Assembly: GCF_001552155.1 (NCBI RefSeq)
Contig: NZ_BCQQ01000025.1
Location: 1-64,000 of the forward strand
Length of the DNA: 64,000 bases
From: Actinomadura formosensis NBRC 14204
Lineage (GTDB): Bacteria > Actinomycetota > Actinomycetes > Streptosporangiales > Streptosporangiaceae
Reading direction: 5' to 3'
Of this stretch, positions 46,736 to 57,071 are shown piece by piece. Numbering within the stretch: the stretch's first letter is position 1; the number at the start of each line of letters is the position of its first letter. Below the pieces are notes generated by a model. The model was given only the letters and a program-made list of their open reading frames with translations, did not search any database and had not been told where the DNA came from. The position numbers and the translations under genes are program-made.

Positions 46736-47686
46736 GTGCTGACCGGCTTCATGCTCTTCATGTCGTACCTGGGCAGCGCGGCGTTCTACGTTCCGTTGCT
46801 CATCGCGCTGTTCTGGTGCGTGGCTCCGCGTCTTGCGGCACGGGCCGCGGTTCTCCTGCTGTTCGGCGCGCTGCTCAACACGCTCCTCAAGCTGGTCTTC
46901 CACGATCCCCGCCCGTACTGGACGGACCCCTCCGTCAAGGGCAGGCAGTCACTGGAGTCCTTCGGGATGCCGTCCGGCCACGCCCAGAACGGCATCGCGG
47001 CCTGGGGTTTCTTCGCCGCCCAGACAAGGCGGTGGTTCCTGTGGGCGGGTGCCGCCGTCATCATCGTCTTGATCGGCGTGTCCCGCGTCTATCTGGGCGT
47101 CCACTCGATCGGCCAGGTCCTTGCGGGGTGGGCCATCGGCTTGGCCCTCCTGGTGGCCGTCATGGGGCTGGAGCCGATCGTCGTCCCGTGGTGGACCCGC
47201 CGCCCCCTGGCCGTGCAGATGGCCCTCTCCCTGGCGGTCTCCCTGCTGTTGCTGGCGGCGGCGTGGGGCGCGGTGCAGCCGCTGCTGAACTGGCAATGGC
47301 CCGAAGGCTGGGCGGAGGCCATCAGGGCGGCCGGAGGCCGGATCGAGCCCATCACACTGACCGACTCGGCCAGAGCCTCCGGCGGGCTCTGCGGCGGACT
47401 GGCGGGCCTGTCCCTGCTCGCCGCCCGCGGCTGGTTCGACCCCGGCGGCGGGCCCTGGCAGCGTCTGGCGCGCCTCCCGGTCGGCTTCGTCGGCGCCGCC
47501 GCCATCGCCCTGACCGACCTGCTGTCCGGCGGGACGAACCTGGCGCAGGCGTTCGCCGTCCAGGTGCTGCTCGCCCTGTGGGTCACGGCCGGTGCGCCGG
47601 AGTCCTTCGTCCGCCTCCGCCTGGCCGCGCGTCCCACCCCCGCCGTCACCCGGCCGGGTGAGGAACGGGCGGAACTGCGCCAATAG
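46736..47686 (+). CDS. PAP2-superfamily membrane phosphatase
   Basis: 316 residues, about eight helices. Motif 1 KLVFHDPRPYW, motif 2 FGMPSGHAQNG, motif 3 SRVYLGVHSIGQVLAG: the Arg and His are kept, but the usual Asp (HxxxD) is Gln. It probably dephosphorylates a lipid such as undecaprenyl or phosphatidyl phosphate. The C-terminal 110 residues carry extra helices. GTG start 15 bases after rsmB. Confidence 0.87.
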   Translation: MLTGFMLFMSYLGSAAFYVPLLIALFWCVAPRLAARAAVLLLFGALLNTLLKLVFHDPRPYWTDPSVKGRQSLESFGMPSGHAQNGIAAWGFFAAQTRRWFLWAGAAVIIVLIGVSRVYLGVHSIGQVLAGWAIGLALLVAVMGLEPIVVPWWTRRPLAVQMALSLAVSLLLLAAAWGAVQPLLNWQWPEGWAEAIRAAGGRIEPITLTDSARASGGLCGGLAGLSLLAARGWFDPGGGPWQRLARLPVGFVGAAAIALTDLLSGGTNLAQAFAVQVLLALWVTAGAPESFVRLRLAARPTPAVTRPGEERAELRQ

Positions 47687-47698
47687 ACTCTGGGCATC

Positions 47699-48376
47699 AT
47701 GGCTCCTCAGATCGCACCCAGCATCCTGTCCGCCGACTTCGCCCACCTGGCCGAGGACGTCGCGCTCATCGCCGACTCCGCCGACTGGGTGCACGTCGAC
47801 GTCATGGACAACCACTTCGTCCCCAACCTCACCCTCGGGCTGCCCGTCGTCCAGGCCCTGCTGAAGCACAGCGCGCTGCCGCTCGACTGCCACCTCATGA
47901 TCGAGGACCCCGACCGCTGGGCCCCGGAGTACGCCGAGGCGGGCGCGAAGAGCGTCACCATCCACGCCGAAGCGGCGAAGGCCCCGATCCGCACCCTGCG
48001 CGCCATCCGCTCCGCCGGCGCGCGCGCGGGGCTCGGCGTGAACCCGGCCACGCCGGTGGACGGTTTCGAAGACCTCCTCGGCGAGATCGACATGCTGCTC
48101 CTCATGACCGTCGAGCCCGGCTTCGGCGGCCAGAAGTTCCTGGACGTCGTCCTGCCGAAGGTGCGCCGCGCCCGAGAGCTCATCAAGGGCCGCGACCTCC
48201 CCGTCTGGCTCCAGGTAGACGGCGGCGTCAGCGCCGAGACCATCGAACGCTGCGCCGAGGCCGGGGCGGATGTCTTCGTCGCCGGCAGTGCCGTCTACGG
48301 GGCCGACGACCCGGCCGAGGCCGTCCGTAAGCTGCGCGCCCAAGCCGACGAGGCGACGGCCAAGGCGGACTGGTGA
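47699..48376 (+). CDS. rpe: Ribulose-phosphate 3-epimerase
   Basis: 225 residues. [30 protein letters not shown] (Asp and His), [12 protein letters not shown] and [11 protein letters not shown] give the metal and phosphate sites. Pentose phosphate pathway. TAGACT (47684-47689), on the PAP2 stop codon, ends nine bases before the ATG, so a near-leaderless promoter is possible. Its stop overlaps the HAD gene. Confidence 0.97.
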   Translation: MAPQIAPSILSADFAHLAEDVALIADSADWVHVDVMDNHFVPNLTLGLPVVQALLKHSALPLDCHLMIEDPDRWAPEYAEAGAKSVTIHAEAAKAPIRTLRAIRSAGARAGLGVNPATPVDGFEDLLGEIDMLLLMTVEPGFGGQKFLDVVLPKVRRARELIKGRDLPVWLQVDGGVSAETIERCAEAGADVFVAGSAVYGADDPAEAVRKLRAQADEATAKADW

Positions 48377-49008
48377 TCCTGCCCTGCGCGGCCGTCCTGT
48401 TCGACGTGGACGGCACCCTCGTCGACTCCACGCCCCTCGTCGAGCGTGCGGCCCGCGAATGGGCCGCCGAGTACGGCATCGACCCGGACGAGTTCCTGGC
48501 CGACGCCCATGGCCGCCGGACGAGCGACCGCGTGGCGGACTTCCTGCCACCGGACCGGGTCCGGGAAGCCACCGCGCGCCTGGACGCCCTCGAAGCGACC
48601 GGTACCGACGGCATCACCGCCCTCCCCGGCGCGGTGGAACTCCTGGCCGGCATGAACGGCCTGCCCCACGCCTTCGTCACGTCCATGGACAGGGCACAAC
48701 TGGAGCTCCGCACCGGCGCGGCGGGCATCCCCCTGCCGCCCATCGTCATCACCGCGGAGGACGTCCCGGACGGCAAACCGGACCCGTCCGGCTACCTCCA
48801 GGCGGCCGGGCACCTGGGCGTGGACCCGTCCGGCTGCCTGGTCATCGAGGACGCCCCCGCGGGCATAGCCGCCGGCCGTGCCGCCGGAGCCACCGTCCTG
48901 GCGGTGCTCACCAGCCATCCAAGGGAATCCCTGGCGGCGGCCCATCACACCGTCGAGAACCTGGCCCGGGTGGCGGCGGCCCCGGACGGGCTCCACCTTC
49001 GGCTCTGA
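48373..49008 (+). CDS. HAD-superfamily hydrolase (phosphosugar-phosphatase type)
   Basis: 211 residues, HAD-IA. Motif [12 protein letters not shown], motif [10 protein letters not shown] (Thr replaces the usual pattern start), Lys in DGKPDPSGY and motif [18 protein letters not shown]. Resembles sugar-phosphate phosphatases. The GTG overlaps the rpe stop, hinting at a pentose or hexose phosphate substrate (inference). Confidence 0.9.
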   Translation: MILPCAAVLFDVDGTLVDSTPLVERAAREWAAEYGIDPDEFLADAHGRRTSDRVADFLPPDRVREATARLDALEATGTDGITALPGAVELLAGMNGLPHAFVTSMDRAQLELRTGAAGIPLPPIVITAEDVPDGKPDPSGYLQAAGHLGVDPSGCLVIEDAPAGIAAGRAAGATVLAVLTSHPRESLAAAHHTVENLARVAAAPDGLHLRL

Positions 49009-49015
49009 CACAGGC

Positions 49016-50506
49016 TCACGCGTCCTTGGGGAGGATCCCCAAGGACGCGTGGAACATGTCGTGGACGCGGAAGCGCTGGACGGCCGCCAGGTTGAGGTGC
49101 TGCACCTGGTGGCTCCCCAGGAAACGGCCGCCCTCGGTCGGCCGGGCGGTGAGGAGCCCCGCCCGCCACAGGATCTCGATGAGGTCGTCGGGGTCGCACA
49201 GCGGCAGCCATGACCCGGTGCCGTGCGTGGGGATGTCGCCGAAGGCCAGTTCGAGGCAGAGCAGTTCGAGTTCTTCGCGGCTGAAGGTGGGCGGGTGGTT
49301 GCGGAAGACCTCGAACACGCTGAGCAGCCCCGGGTACTGGGAGCGGTACTCGGCGGCGATGTCCTTGGTGCGTTCCGCGGAGTAGCCGTACTCGGAGCGC
49401 TCGATCGCCGAGTAGGGGACGGGCAGCTTCGACGCGCGTCCTCTGGCCTGCTCAAGCGCCTCCGAGCAGAACTGGATCAGCTCCCTCGGCCGGTACAGGG
49501 TCCTGTCGACCATGTAGCCGAACGAGGCGTCCCGCGCCATGCCCGGCGGCGCGGCGAAGACCGCCGACCAGCACTCATGGTCGGCGGCCCGTTCGAGCGC
49601 CTCGGTGTCGAAGCCCTTCTCGTGCGCGGAGTACCGGATCCGCTTGGCGATCAGTTCGAGCAGCGACTCCTCCGACCAGTAGATCCTCTCCAGCAGGTCG
49701 CGGTGCTTCTGCGCGTCCTCGTAGAGGGCGGGGATGTCGTCGTACAGCTCCTGCCGCAGCGACACGTACACCCGCAGGTTCCGGTGCAGCCCGTTGATCG
49801 ACACGCACGCCTGGAACAGCCCGGAGACGAACGCCTTGGCGTCCTCGGAGGAGTCCCAGCCGCGGTCGAGCTCGTCGACCAGCACCACCACCCGCTGGTT
49901 GTCCAGCACCTTCCGCAGCGCCGGCAGCAGGTTGTGGATCTCCTCCAGCTTGTAGAGCCGGTCCAGCTCCCGGGTCCGCACCCCGGCCTCGATCGGGCCG
50001 ATCTTGACGGCCTCCAGCCGCTTCAGGTACGAGACCAGCAGGGACAGGGGGCCGAGCTGCCGGGCGCCGTGGTTGTCCCTGATGTAGTTGTGGATCTCCC
50101 GCCCGCCGCCCTTGGTGAGCCGCATCCCCTTCCGCGCCAGCGCCTTCATCACGAGGATGTAGATCAGGTACTTCCAGGCGGCCGCGTAGGCGCCCGTCTT
50201 GGCCCAGGCGCCCGCGTGCTCCGCGGCCATCGTGGAGCTGAGCAGCTCGTAGGAGTAGTCCTCCGGCGACAGCTCGATGACATGGCTGCCGGCGGTGCGC
50301 TCCCGTTTCGCCAGCACCTGGAAGATCGCGCTCTTCCCGGCCCCGCGGTTGCCCATCAGGATCGTCTTGGCCCCGGACCGGACGCGCTGGTACGCCGCGG
50401 ACTCCACGAAGTACTTCTCCAGCCCGCGCGAGATGTCGCGTTCTGCCGAGGGGGTGCCGAAGTCGAGGACGTCGAAGATCTTTGGGGATAAGGACAGCTT
50501 GGCCAT
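49016..50506 (-). CDS. Sll1717-family P-loop ATPase
   Basis: 496 residues. The N terminus (DFGTPSAERDISRGLEKYFV) and the Walker A MGNRGAGKSAIFQVLAKR fit the Sll1717/FunZ-like P-loop family. Walker B is RVVVLVDELDRGWD. A helical middle and a winged-helix-like C-terminal part (SFSREELELLCLEL appears here as TFSREELELLCLEL) follow. Such STAND/KAP-like ATPases occur in conflict and signalling loci, but no effector domain or partner is visible. The ATG at 50506 has GGAAGG directly upstream; the longer frame crosses the FMN riboswitch. Its last codons form half of a terminator. Confidence 0.85.
   Translation of the reverse strand: MAKLSLSPKIFDVLDFGTPSAERDISRGLEKYFVESAAYQRVRSGAKTILMGNRGAGKSAIFQVLAKRERTAGSHVIELSPEDYSYELLSSTMAAEHAGAWAKTGAYAAAWKYLIYILVMKALARKGMRLTKGGGREIHNYIRDNHGARQLGPLSLLVSYLKRLEAVKIGPIEAGVRTRELDRLYKLEEIHNLLPALRKVLDNQRVVVLVDELDRGWDSSEDAKAFVSGLFQACVSINGLHRNLRVYVSLRQELYDDIPALYEDAQKHRDLLERIYWSEESLLELIAKRIRYSAHEKGFDTEALERAADHECWSAVFAAPPGMARDASFGYMVDRTLYRPRELIQFCSEALEQARGRASKLPVPYSAIERSEYGYSAERTKDIAAEYRSQYPGLLSVFEVFRNHPPTFSREELELLCLELAFGDIPTHGTGSWLPLCDPDDLIEILWRAGLLTARPTEGGRFLGSHQVQHLNLAAVQRFRVHDMFHASLGILPKDA
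49018..49050. terminator. Bidirectional terminator inside the ATPase gene's last codons
   Basis: ACGCGTCCTTGGGG (49018-49031) pairs perfectly over 14 bases with CCCCAAGGACGCGT (49037-49050) around a five-base loop. It begins ten bases after the HAD stop, and on the minus strand it overlaps the final 11 codons and the stop of the ATPase gene. Confidence 0.9.
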
Positions 50507-50681
50507 GGGCCTTCCCGAGTCGGCGGAGGGTCCTTCCGCGAACGAGTTTCTCCTTGCCTCCCGGATCCGGCAAGACCCGCCGCCGGCGAGGAGGCGGGGG
50601 AGAGGCCGGCCGTGGCGATGGTCACATGGGGTGCGGAATGGAATACGTGGCACACTGGTTGGCAAAGCATGAACGCGTGCT

Positions 50682-50800
50682 CCGGGGTCGGTGAAATTCC
50701 GAACCGGCGGTGACAGTCCGCGACCCGGCCGAAGCCATCGGCCGGTTGACCCGGTGGAACTCCGGGACCGACGGTGAAAGTCCGGATGGGAGGCAGCGCG
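50682..50800 (+). promoter_or_regulatory. FMN riboswitch (RFN element)
   Basis: The aptamer begins GGGGTCGGTGAAATTCCGAA and continues with CCGGCGGTGACAGTCCGCGA, GGTGGAACTCCGGGACCGAC, GGTGAAAGTCCGGATGGGA and GGCAGCGCG, all hallmark RFN segments in order. It precedes ribE by 75 bases and should lower rib expression when FMN is plentiful. Confidence 0.97.
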
Positions 50801-50802
50801 CG

Positions 50803-50826
50803 GTACGCCCCTGGCCAGGGGCGTAC
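50803..50826 (+). promoter_or_regulatory. 24-bp perfect palindrome after the FMN aptamer
   Basis: GTACGCCCCTGG (50803-50814) is the exact reverse complement of CCAGGGGCGTAC (50815-50826). It lies directly after the aptamer and 48 bases before ribE. It is probably the expression platform (terminator-like, without U-tract). Confidence 0.7.
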
Positions 50827-50874
50827 GCCGACGCACGTACGTCCCCCGGAGCCCTGATCTAGGAGGCCCGGGAG

Positions 50875-51483
50875 ATGTTCACCGGCATCGTCGAGGAGCT
50901 CGGCGAGATCGTGGCGATCGAGTCCCAGGGGGATTCGGTGACGCTCGCGATCCGCGGGCCGCTCGTCACCGAGGACGCCGTCCACGGCGCGTCGATCGCG
51001 GTCAACGGCGTCTGCCTCACCGTGGTGGACGTCGAGAACGGGATCTTCACCGCGGACGCCATCAAGGAGACCCTCGACAAGTCCAGCCTGGGCGCGCTGG
51101 AACCGGGCGCCAAGGTCAACCTGGAACGTCCCGTCCGGCTGTCCGACCGGCTCGGCGGGCACCTCGTCCAGGGCCATGTGGACGGCGTCGGTGCGATCAT
51201 CTCCCGCGAGCCGGGGGAGCGGTGGGACGTGGTGACGGTGTCCCTGCCCCCGGACCTCAGCCGCTACCTGGTGAACAAGGGCTCGATCACCGTCGACGGG
51301 ATCAGCCTGACGGTCGTCGAGGCGGGCGCCGACCGGTTCAGCGTCGCCCTCATCCCGACGACGCTCGCGCTCACCACGCTCGGCCACAAGAAGCCGGGCG
51401 ACCCGGTCAACCTCGAAGTGGACGTCGTCGCCAAGTACGTCGAACGCATGCTGGGCACCGGTGCGGCGGGGAGCACGCCGTGA
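50875..51483 (+). CDS. ribE: Riboflavin synthase alpha subunit
   Basis: 202 residues. Two lumazine-binding repeats: [16 protein letters not shown] with [12 protein letters not shown], then [12 protein letters not shown] with [15 protein letters not shown]. It dismutates two lumazines to riboflavin. ATG after TAGGAGG at eight bases. First gene of the riboswitch-controlled operon. Confidence 0.96.
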   Translation: MFTGIVEELGEIVAIESQGDSVTLAIRGPLVTEDAVHGASIAVNGVCLTVVDVENGIFTADAIKETLDKSSLGALEPGAKVNLERPVRLSDRLGGHLVQGHVDGVGAIISREPGERWDVVTVSLPPDLSRYLVNKGSITVDGISLTVVEAGADRFSVALIPTTLALTTLGHKKPGDPVNLEVDVVAKYVERMLGTGAAGSTP

Positions 51484-52129
51484 GCTGGCCCGTGAGCTGG
51501 CTCGGCGCCGGGTTCGGGGTGTTCGGCGAGCACATCCTCTGGACCGACCTCGTCGGGAACGCGCTCTCGCTGGCCGTCGTCTGGCTCGCCATGCGCAAGA
51601 CCCTCTGGACGTGGCCGGTGCAGCTCATCGGCGCTCTGCTGCTGCTCGCCGCGTCCCTGCACGCGCACGTCCCCGGGAACGCCCTCAAGCAGGTGCTCTT
51701 CTGCGGGCTCGCCCTCTACGGGTGGGTCATGTGGACGCGCGGGCGGCGGGAGGCCGGCGGTCTCGCCGTCCGGCAGGCGACCCCTGTGGAACGCGCCGTG
51801 CTCCTCGGAGCGCTGGTCCTCGGCACGGCCGTGGTCGCGCAGCTGTTCGTGCACCTCGACTGGCTGAAGATCGCCTGGTCGCCGTGGGCGAACGCCTACA
51901 TCTTCGTCGGCAGCGCCGTCGCGACGTTCGCGCAGAGCCGCGCGCTGGTCGACTTCTGGATCGTGTGGGTGCTCGTGGACCTGGTCGGGGTGCCGCTGGC
52001 GCTCAAGTCCGGGCTGTACGTCTCCGGCGCGGTCTACGGGATCTTCTTCGTGATGGTGATGGTCGGGTTCAGGAACTGGCTCCGGGAGTCCCGGGGCCTG
52101 CACACTCCCAGGCAGAAGGCGGTGACCGC

Positions 52130-52133
<4 letters not shown>
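51480..52133 (+). CDS. PnuC-family transporter, probable riboflavin importer (RibM/PnuX)
   Basis: 217 residues, about seven transmembrane helices. [18 protein letters not shown] and [10 protein letters not shown] recall the PnuC fold; [20 protein letters not shown] follows. PnuC relatives inside FMN-riboswitch operons of actinobacteria (RibM/PnuX) carry riboflavin rather than nicotinamide riboside. GTG overlapping the ribE stop. Confidence 0.88.
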
Positions 52134-53859
<1,726 letters not shown>

Positions 53860-53952
53860 CGGGTACGGGGGTTTCGTCCCCGAACGGCTCGCGAACCAGG
53901 GCTCCTGAACGTCCCCGGTATCCCGTACGCATCCTCACCGAAAGGCAATTCC

Positions 53953-54828
53953 GTGCTGTCACTCGTCCTGCCCAAGGGGTCGCTGGAGAAGGCGACCATG
54001 CAGCTGTTCGACGCCGCCGACCTCACCGTCCAGCGGACGTCGGACCGCGACTACCGCGCCTCCATCGACGACCCCCGCATCGACCGGGTCCGGGTCCTGC
54101 GCCCGCAGGAGATCCCGACCTATCTGGAGCAGGGGCTGTTCGACCTCGGCATCACCGGCCGCGACTGGATCACCGAGACCGACGCCGACGTCGTCAGCCT
54201 CGGCGAGCTGAAGTACTCCAAGGCGACGTCCAACCCGGTGCGCGTGATCATGGCGGTGCCGGACGGCGCACCGTGGCGGTCGGTGTCCGATCTGCCGGAG
54301 GGCGTCCGGATCTCCACCGAGTTCCCGGCGATGACCAAGCGGTTCCTCGACAAGCACGGCGTGAAGGCGAAGGTCGTCCCGTCCTACGGCGCGACCGAGG
54401 CGAAGGTGCCCGACATCGTGGACGCGATCGTCGACCTCACCGAGACCGGCTCGTCCCTGCGCAAGAACGGCCTGCGCATCCTCGACACGCTCCTGACCAG
54501 CTACACCGAGCTGGTCGCCAACCGCGAGGCCTACGAGGACGCGGAGAAGCGCGCCGCGATGGAGGACATCGCCCTGCTCCTGCAGGGCGTGATCCGGGCG
54601 CGCGGCAAGGTGCTGCTGAAGCTGAACGTCGCGCAGGCCGACCTGCAGAACGTCCTGGACATCATGCCCGCGATGGCGTCCCCGACGGTCACCTCGCTCG
54701 CCGGCGGCGCGTCGAACGCCGTGGAATCGGTGGTCGCCAAGCGCGGCGTCAACACGCTGATCCCGGCGCTGAAGGCGGCCGGCGCCCACGACATCCTCGA
54801 AATCCCCATCGCGAAGATCGTTGACTGA
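53953..54828 (+). CDS. hisG: ATP phosphoribosyltransferase, long form
   Basis: 291 residues. LSLVLPKGSLEKATMQLFD, FDLGITGRDWI, the PRPP loop DAIVDLTETGSSLRKNGL, and a C-terminal ACT-like regulatory domain (LKLNVAQADLQNVLDIMPAM, SPTVTSL), hence the long HisZ-independent form with histidine feedback. GTG start with AAAGG upstream. hisE, which often sits between ribH and hisG in actinobacteria, is absent from the 93-base gap. Confidence 0.96.
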   Translation: MLSLVLPKGSLEKATMQLFDAADLTVQRTSDRDYRASIDDPRIDRVRVLRPQEIPTYLEQGLFDLGITGRDWITETDADVVSLGELKYSKATSNPVRVIMAVPDGAPWRSVSDLPEGVRISTEFPAMTKRFLDKHGVKAKVVPSYGATEAKVPDIVDAIVDLTETGSSLRKNGLRILDTLLTSYTELVANREAYEDAEKRAAMEDIALLLQGVIRARGKVLLKLNVAQADLQNVLDIMPAMASPTVTSLAGGASNAVESVVAKRGVNTLIPALKAAGAHDILEIPIAKIVD

Positions 54829-55267
54829 GACACCGGCGCTGCCGGCCGTGTGGCGTCCCCGCACCACCCGGATCGTCGCCTACACCACGGCGGGTGTGAT
54901 CATGCTCGGCCTGATCGCGCTCGCCGTGGTGGTGCCGGAGCAGTACAAGCTGTCCGACCGCCTGCTGATGGTCGGCTTCGGCGCGGTCGTCTCCTGGATC
55001 CTGCACATGCTCGCCCGCTGCCGCGTCGCCGCCGACGACGCCGGCGTCACGGTCGTCAACGCCTTCAGCACGCGCCGCCTCGAATGGCCCGAGATCCTGG
55101 ACGTCGCCATGACCGTCGGCGACCCGTGGCCCACCCTCGACCTGGCGGACGGCACCTCGATCGGCGCCATGGGCATCAACGGCACGGAGAAGACCCTGGC
55201 CGCCCGCCAGCTGGCCGAACTCCAGGCACTCCTCCACGCCCGGGGCGAAACCCCCGACCGTCTCTGA
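54821..55267 (+). CDS. PH-domain membrane protein
   Basis: 148 residues. Two N-terminal helices (IVAYTTAGVIMLGLIALAVVV; LLMVGFGAVVSWILHML) and a bacterial PH-like domain (CRVAADDAGVTVVNAFSTRR, LEWPEILDVAM). Apparent TTG start overlapping the hisG stop by eight bases. Such proteins often follow hisG in actinobacteria; the function is unknown. Confidence 0.83.
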   Translation: MTETPALPAVWRPRTTRIVAYTTAGVIMLGLIALAVVVPEQYKLSDRLLMVGFGAVVSWILHMLARCRVAADDAGVTVVNAFSTRRLEWPEILDVAMTVGDPWPTLDLADGTSIGAMGINGTEKTLAARQLAELQALLHARGETPDRL

Positions 55268-55326
55268 CGGCTCTGTTCTAGGCTGTTGCCAGGACCGGGA
55301 GCGCGGTCGTGTGCGAAGGTGTGTGC

Positions 55327-55950
55327 ATGACCGCTCAGAGTGTTGAGGCAATCGCAGAAAGTGGCCGCATGGACGCTGCATCGCTGCCAGACTGGGTGAT
55401 CCCCCCGCCGGGCGGCTTCACCGCCGACGACTTCCTCCGCATGCGTGATCTGCCCCGGCACACGGAGCTGATCGACGGGAGCCTGGTCTTCGTGAGCCCG
55501 CAACGCAAGTGGCACCGCAGAGTGGTCGACCTGCTCAAGGACGAACTCAAGCGGCAGGCGCCGGAAACGTTGCGGGCCGAGCGCGAGATGGCGGTCAGAC
55601 TCGCCGACCGGCAGGTCCCGGAACCGGACGTGTTCGTCGTGACGGCCGAGGCGTACGAGCGGGACGAGCCGTCCACCCACTACTTTCCGGAGGACCTGGT
55701 CCTCGTGGTCGAGGCGGTCTCCCCGGAATCGGTGGACCGGGACCGGGAAACCAAGCCGCGCAAGTACGCCGCCGCCGGGATCAAGCATTTCTGGCGGGTT
55801 GAAGAGGTCGAAAGCCGTACGGTCGTGTACGTCTATGAGCTCGATCCGGCCACCGGGGTGTACGTCCCGACCGGCATCTATCACGACCAGCTCAAGCTGA
55901 CGGTGCCGTTCGACATCGAGATCGACCTCACGAGAGTCTCCAACTACTGA
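55327..55950 (+). CDS. Uma2-family PD-(D/E)XK endonuclease-like protein
   Basis: 207 residues. Restriction-endonuclease-like Uma2 fold: TELIDGSLVFVSPQRKWHR, the catalytic Asp in VPEPDVFVV, and VEAVSPES with a downstream Lys in DRETKPRKYAAAGIKHFWRVE. Widespread in actinobacteria and cyanobacteria with unproven biology. ATG with GAAGGTG upstream. It is monocistronic. Confidence 0.9.
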   Translation: MTAQSVEAIAESGRMDAASLPDWVIPPPGGFTADDFLRMRDLPRHTELIDGSLVFVSPQRKWHRRVVDLLKDELKRQAPETLRAEREMAVRLADRQVPEPDVFVVTAEAYERDEPSTHYFPEDLVLVVEAVSPESVDRDRETKPRKYAAAGIKHFWRVEEVESRTVVYVYELDPATGVYVPTGIYHDQLKLTVPFDIEIDLTRVSNY

Positions 55951-56171
55951 GCCCACGGTTCGGCGGTGGTGAGTGAGATCCCAGCCTCCCTAGGGCGCGG
56001 TCTCGGGGTTCATGCCGCGTGAGCCCATCGCACTTCGCGCACCTCGCACTGGGTCGGCGGTCGCTGCGGGGTGTGGTTCCCGGCCTTGGCCGTCCCCCCG
56101 CCGGTGCGGGGCGGGAGATGCAAGGGGGCGGGGCGTGTGAGACTCGTCTCTTGCCGAGTAGCCTCGGAGCC

Positions 56172-57068
56172 GTGGGAGACACGGTGGCCACGGACCAGGT
56201 CGGATCACCTGCGGAGCTGGCGGAGCTGCTCGATCGGCACGCCTATCTGTGCGACGAGGGGCTCGCGACGGCGTGCTTTCTCGCGCTGCGGATGGGCAGG
56301 CCGCTGTTCCTGGAGGGGGAGGCCGGGGTCGGGAAGACCGAGCTGGCCAAGACGCTCGCGCGGGGGCTCGGCGCACCGCTGATCCGGCTGCAGTGTTACG
56401 AGGGGCTGGACGCCTCCCAGGCGCTGTACGACTGGGACTTCCCGCGTCAGCTTCTGCACCTGCGCGCCGCCGAGGCCGCGGGCGTCAGCGACATCTCGCG
56501 GCTGGAGGGGGAGCTGTACGACCGGCGGTTCCTGCTGGCCCGGCCGCTGCTGCAGGCACTGGAGACCTCGCCGAGCGTCCTTCTCGTCGACGAACTGGAC
56601 CGTGCCGACGACGAGTTCGAGGCGTTCCTGCTGGAGGTGCTCAGCGACTTCACGATCACGGTCCCCGAGCTGGGCACGATCCGGGCCGAGCGCCCGCCGG
56701 TCGTCGTGGTCACCTCCAACCGGACGCGGGAGGTCCACGACGCGCTCAAGCGGCGCTGCCTGTACCACTGGCTGGAGCATCCGTCGTTCGACCGGGAGGT
56801 CGCGATCATCAGGCGGCGGCTGCCGGACGCGGCGGAGCGGCTCGCCGGGCAGGTCGCCCGTGCCGCGCAGCGGATGCGGGAGACCGACCTGCTGAAACCG
56901 CCCGGCGTCGCCGAGACGCTGGACTGGACCGAGGCGCTCGTCGCCCTCGGCGTCCGCGAGCTGGATCCCGGGACGGCGGCGGTGACGCTCGGCGCCGTCC
57001 TGAAGTACCGCGAGGACCAGCAGCGCGTGCTCGCCGCCGGGCTAGACGCCCTGCTCAACGGGGGCTGA
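56172..57068 (+). CDS. MoxR-family AAA+ ATPase (CoxD-like)
   Basis: 298 residues. Walker A LFLEGEAGVGKTELAKTLA, Walker B VLLVDELDRADDEFEAFLLE, sensor VVVTSNRTREVHDALKRRC. It works with a VWA protein, encoded next, in maturing molybdenum hydroxylases such as CO or xanthine dehydrogenase. TAGCCT (56159-56164) ends seven bases before the GTG at 56172, suggesting a leaderless message; a second GTG at 56184 has GGGAG before it. Confidence 0.92.
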   Translation: MGDTVATDQVGSPAELAELLDRHAYLCDEGLATACFLALRMGRPLFLEGEAGVGKTELAKTLARGLGAPLIRLQCYEGLDASQALYDWDFPRQLLHLRAAEAAGVSDISRLEGELYDRRFLLARPLLQALETSPSVLLVDELDRADDEFEAFLLEVLSDFTITVPELGTIRAERPPVVVVTSNRTREVHDALKRRCLYHWLEHPSFDREVAIIRRRLPDAAERLAGQVARAAQRMRETDLLKPPGVAETLDWTEALVALGVRELDPGTAAVTLGAVLKYREDQQRVLAAGLDALLNGG

Positions 57069-57071
57069 GCC

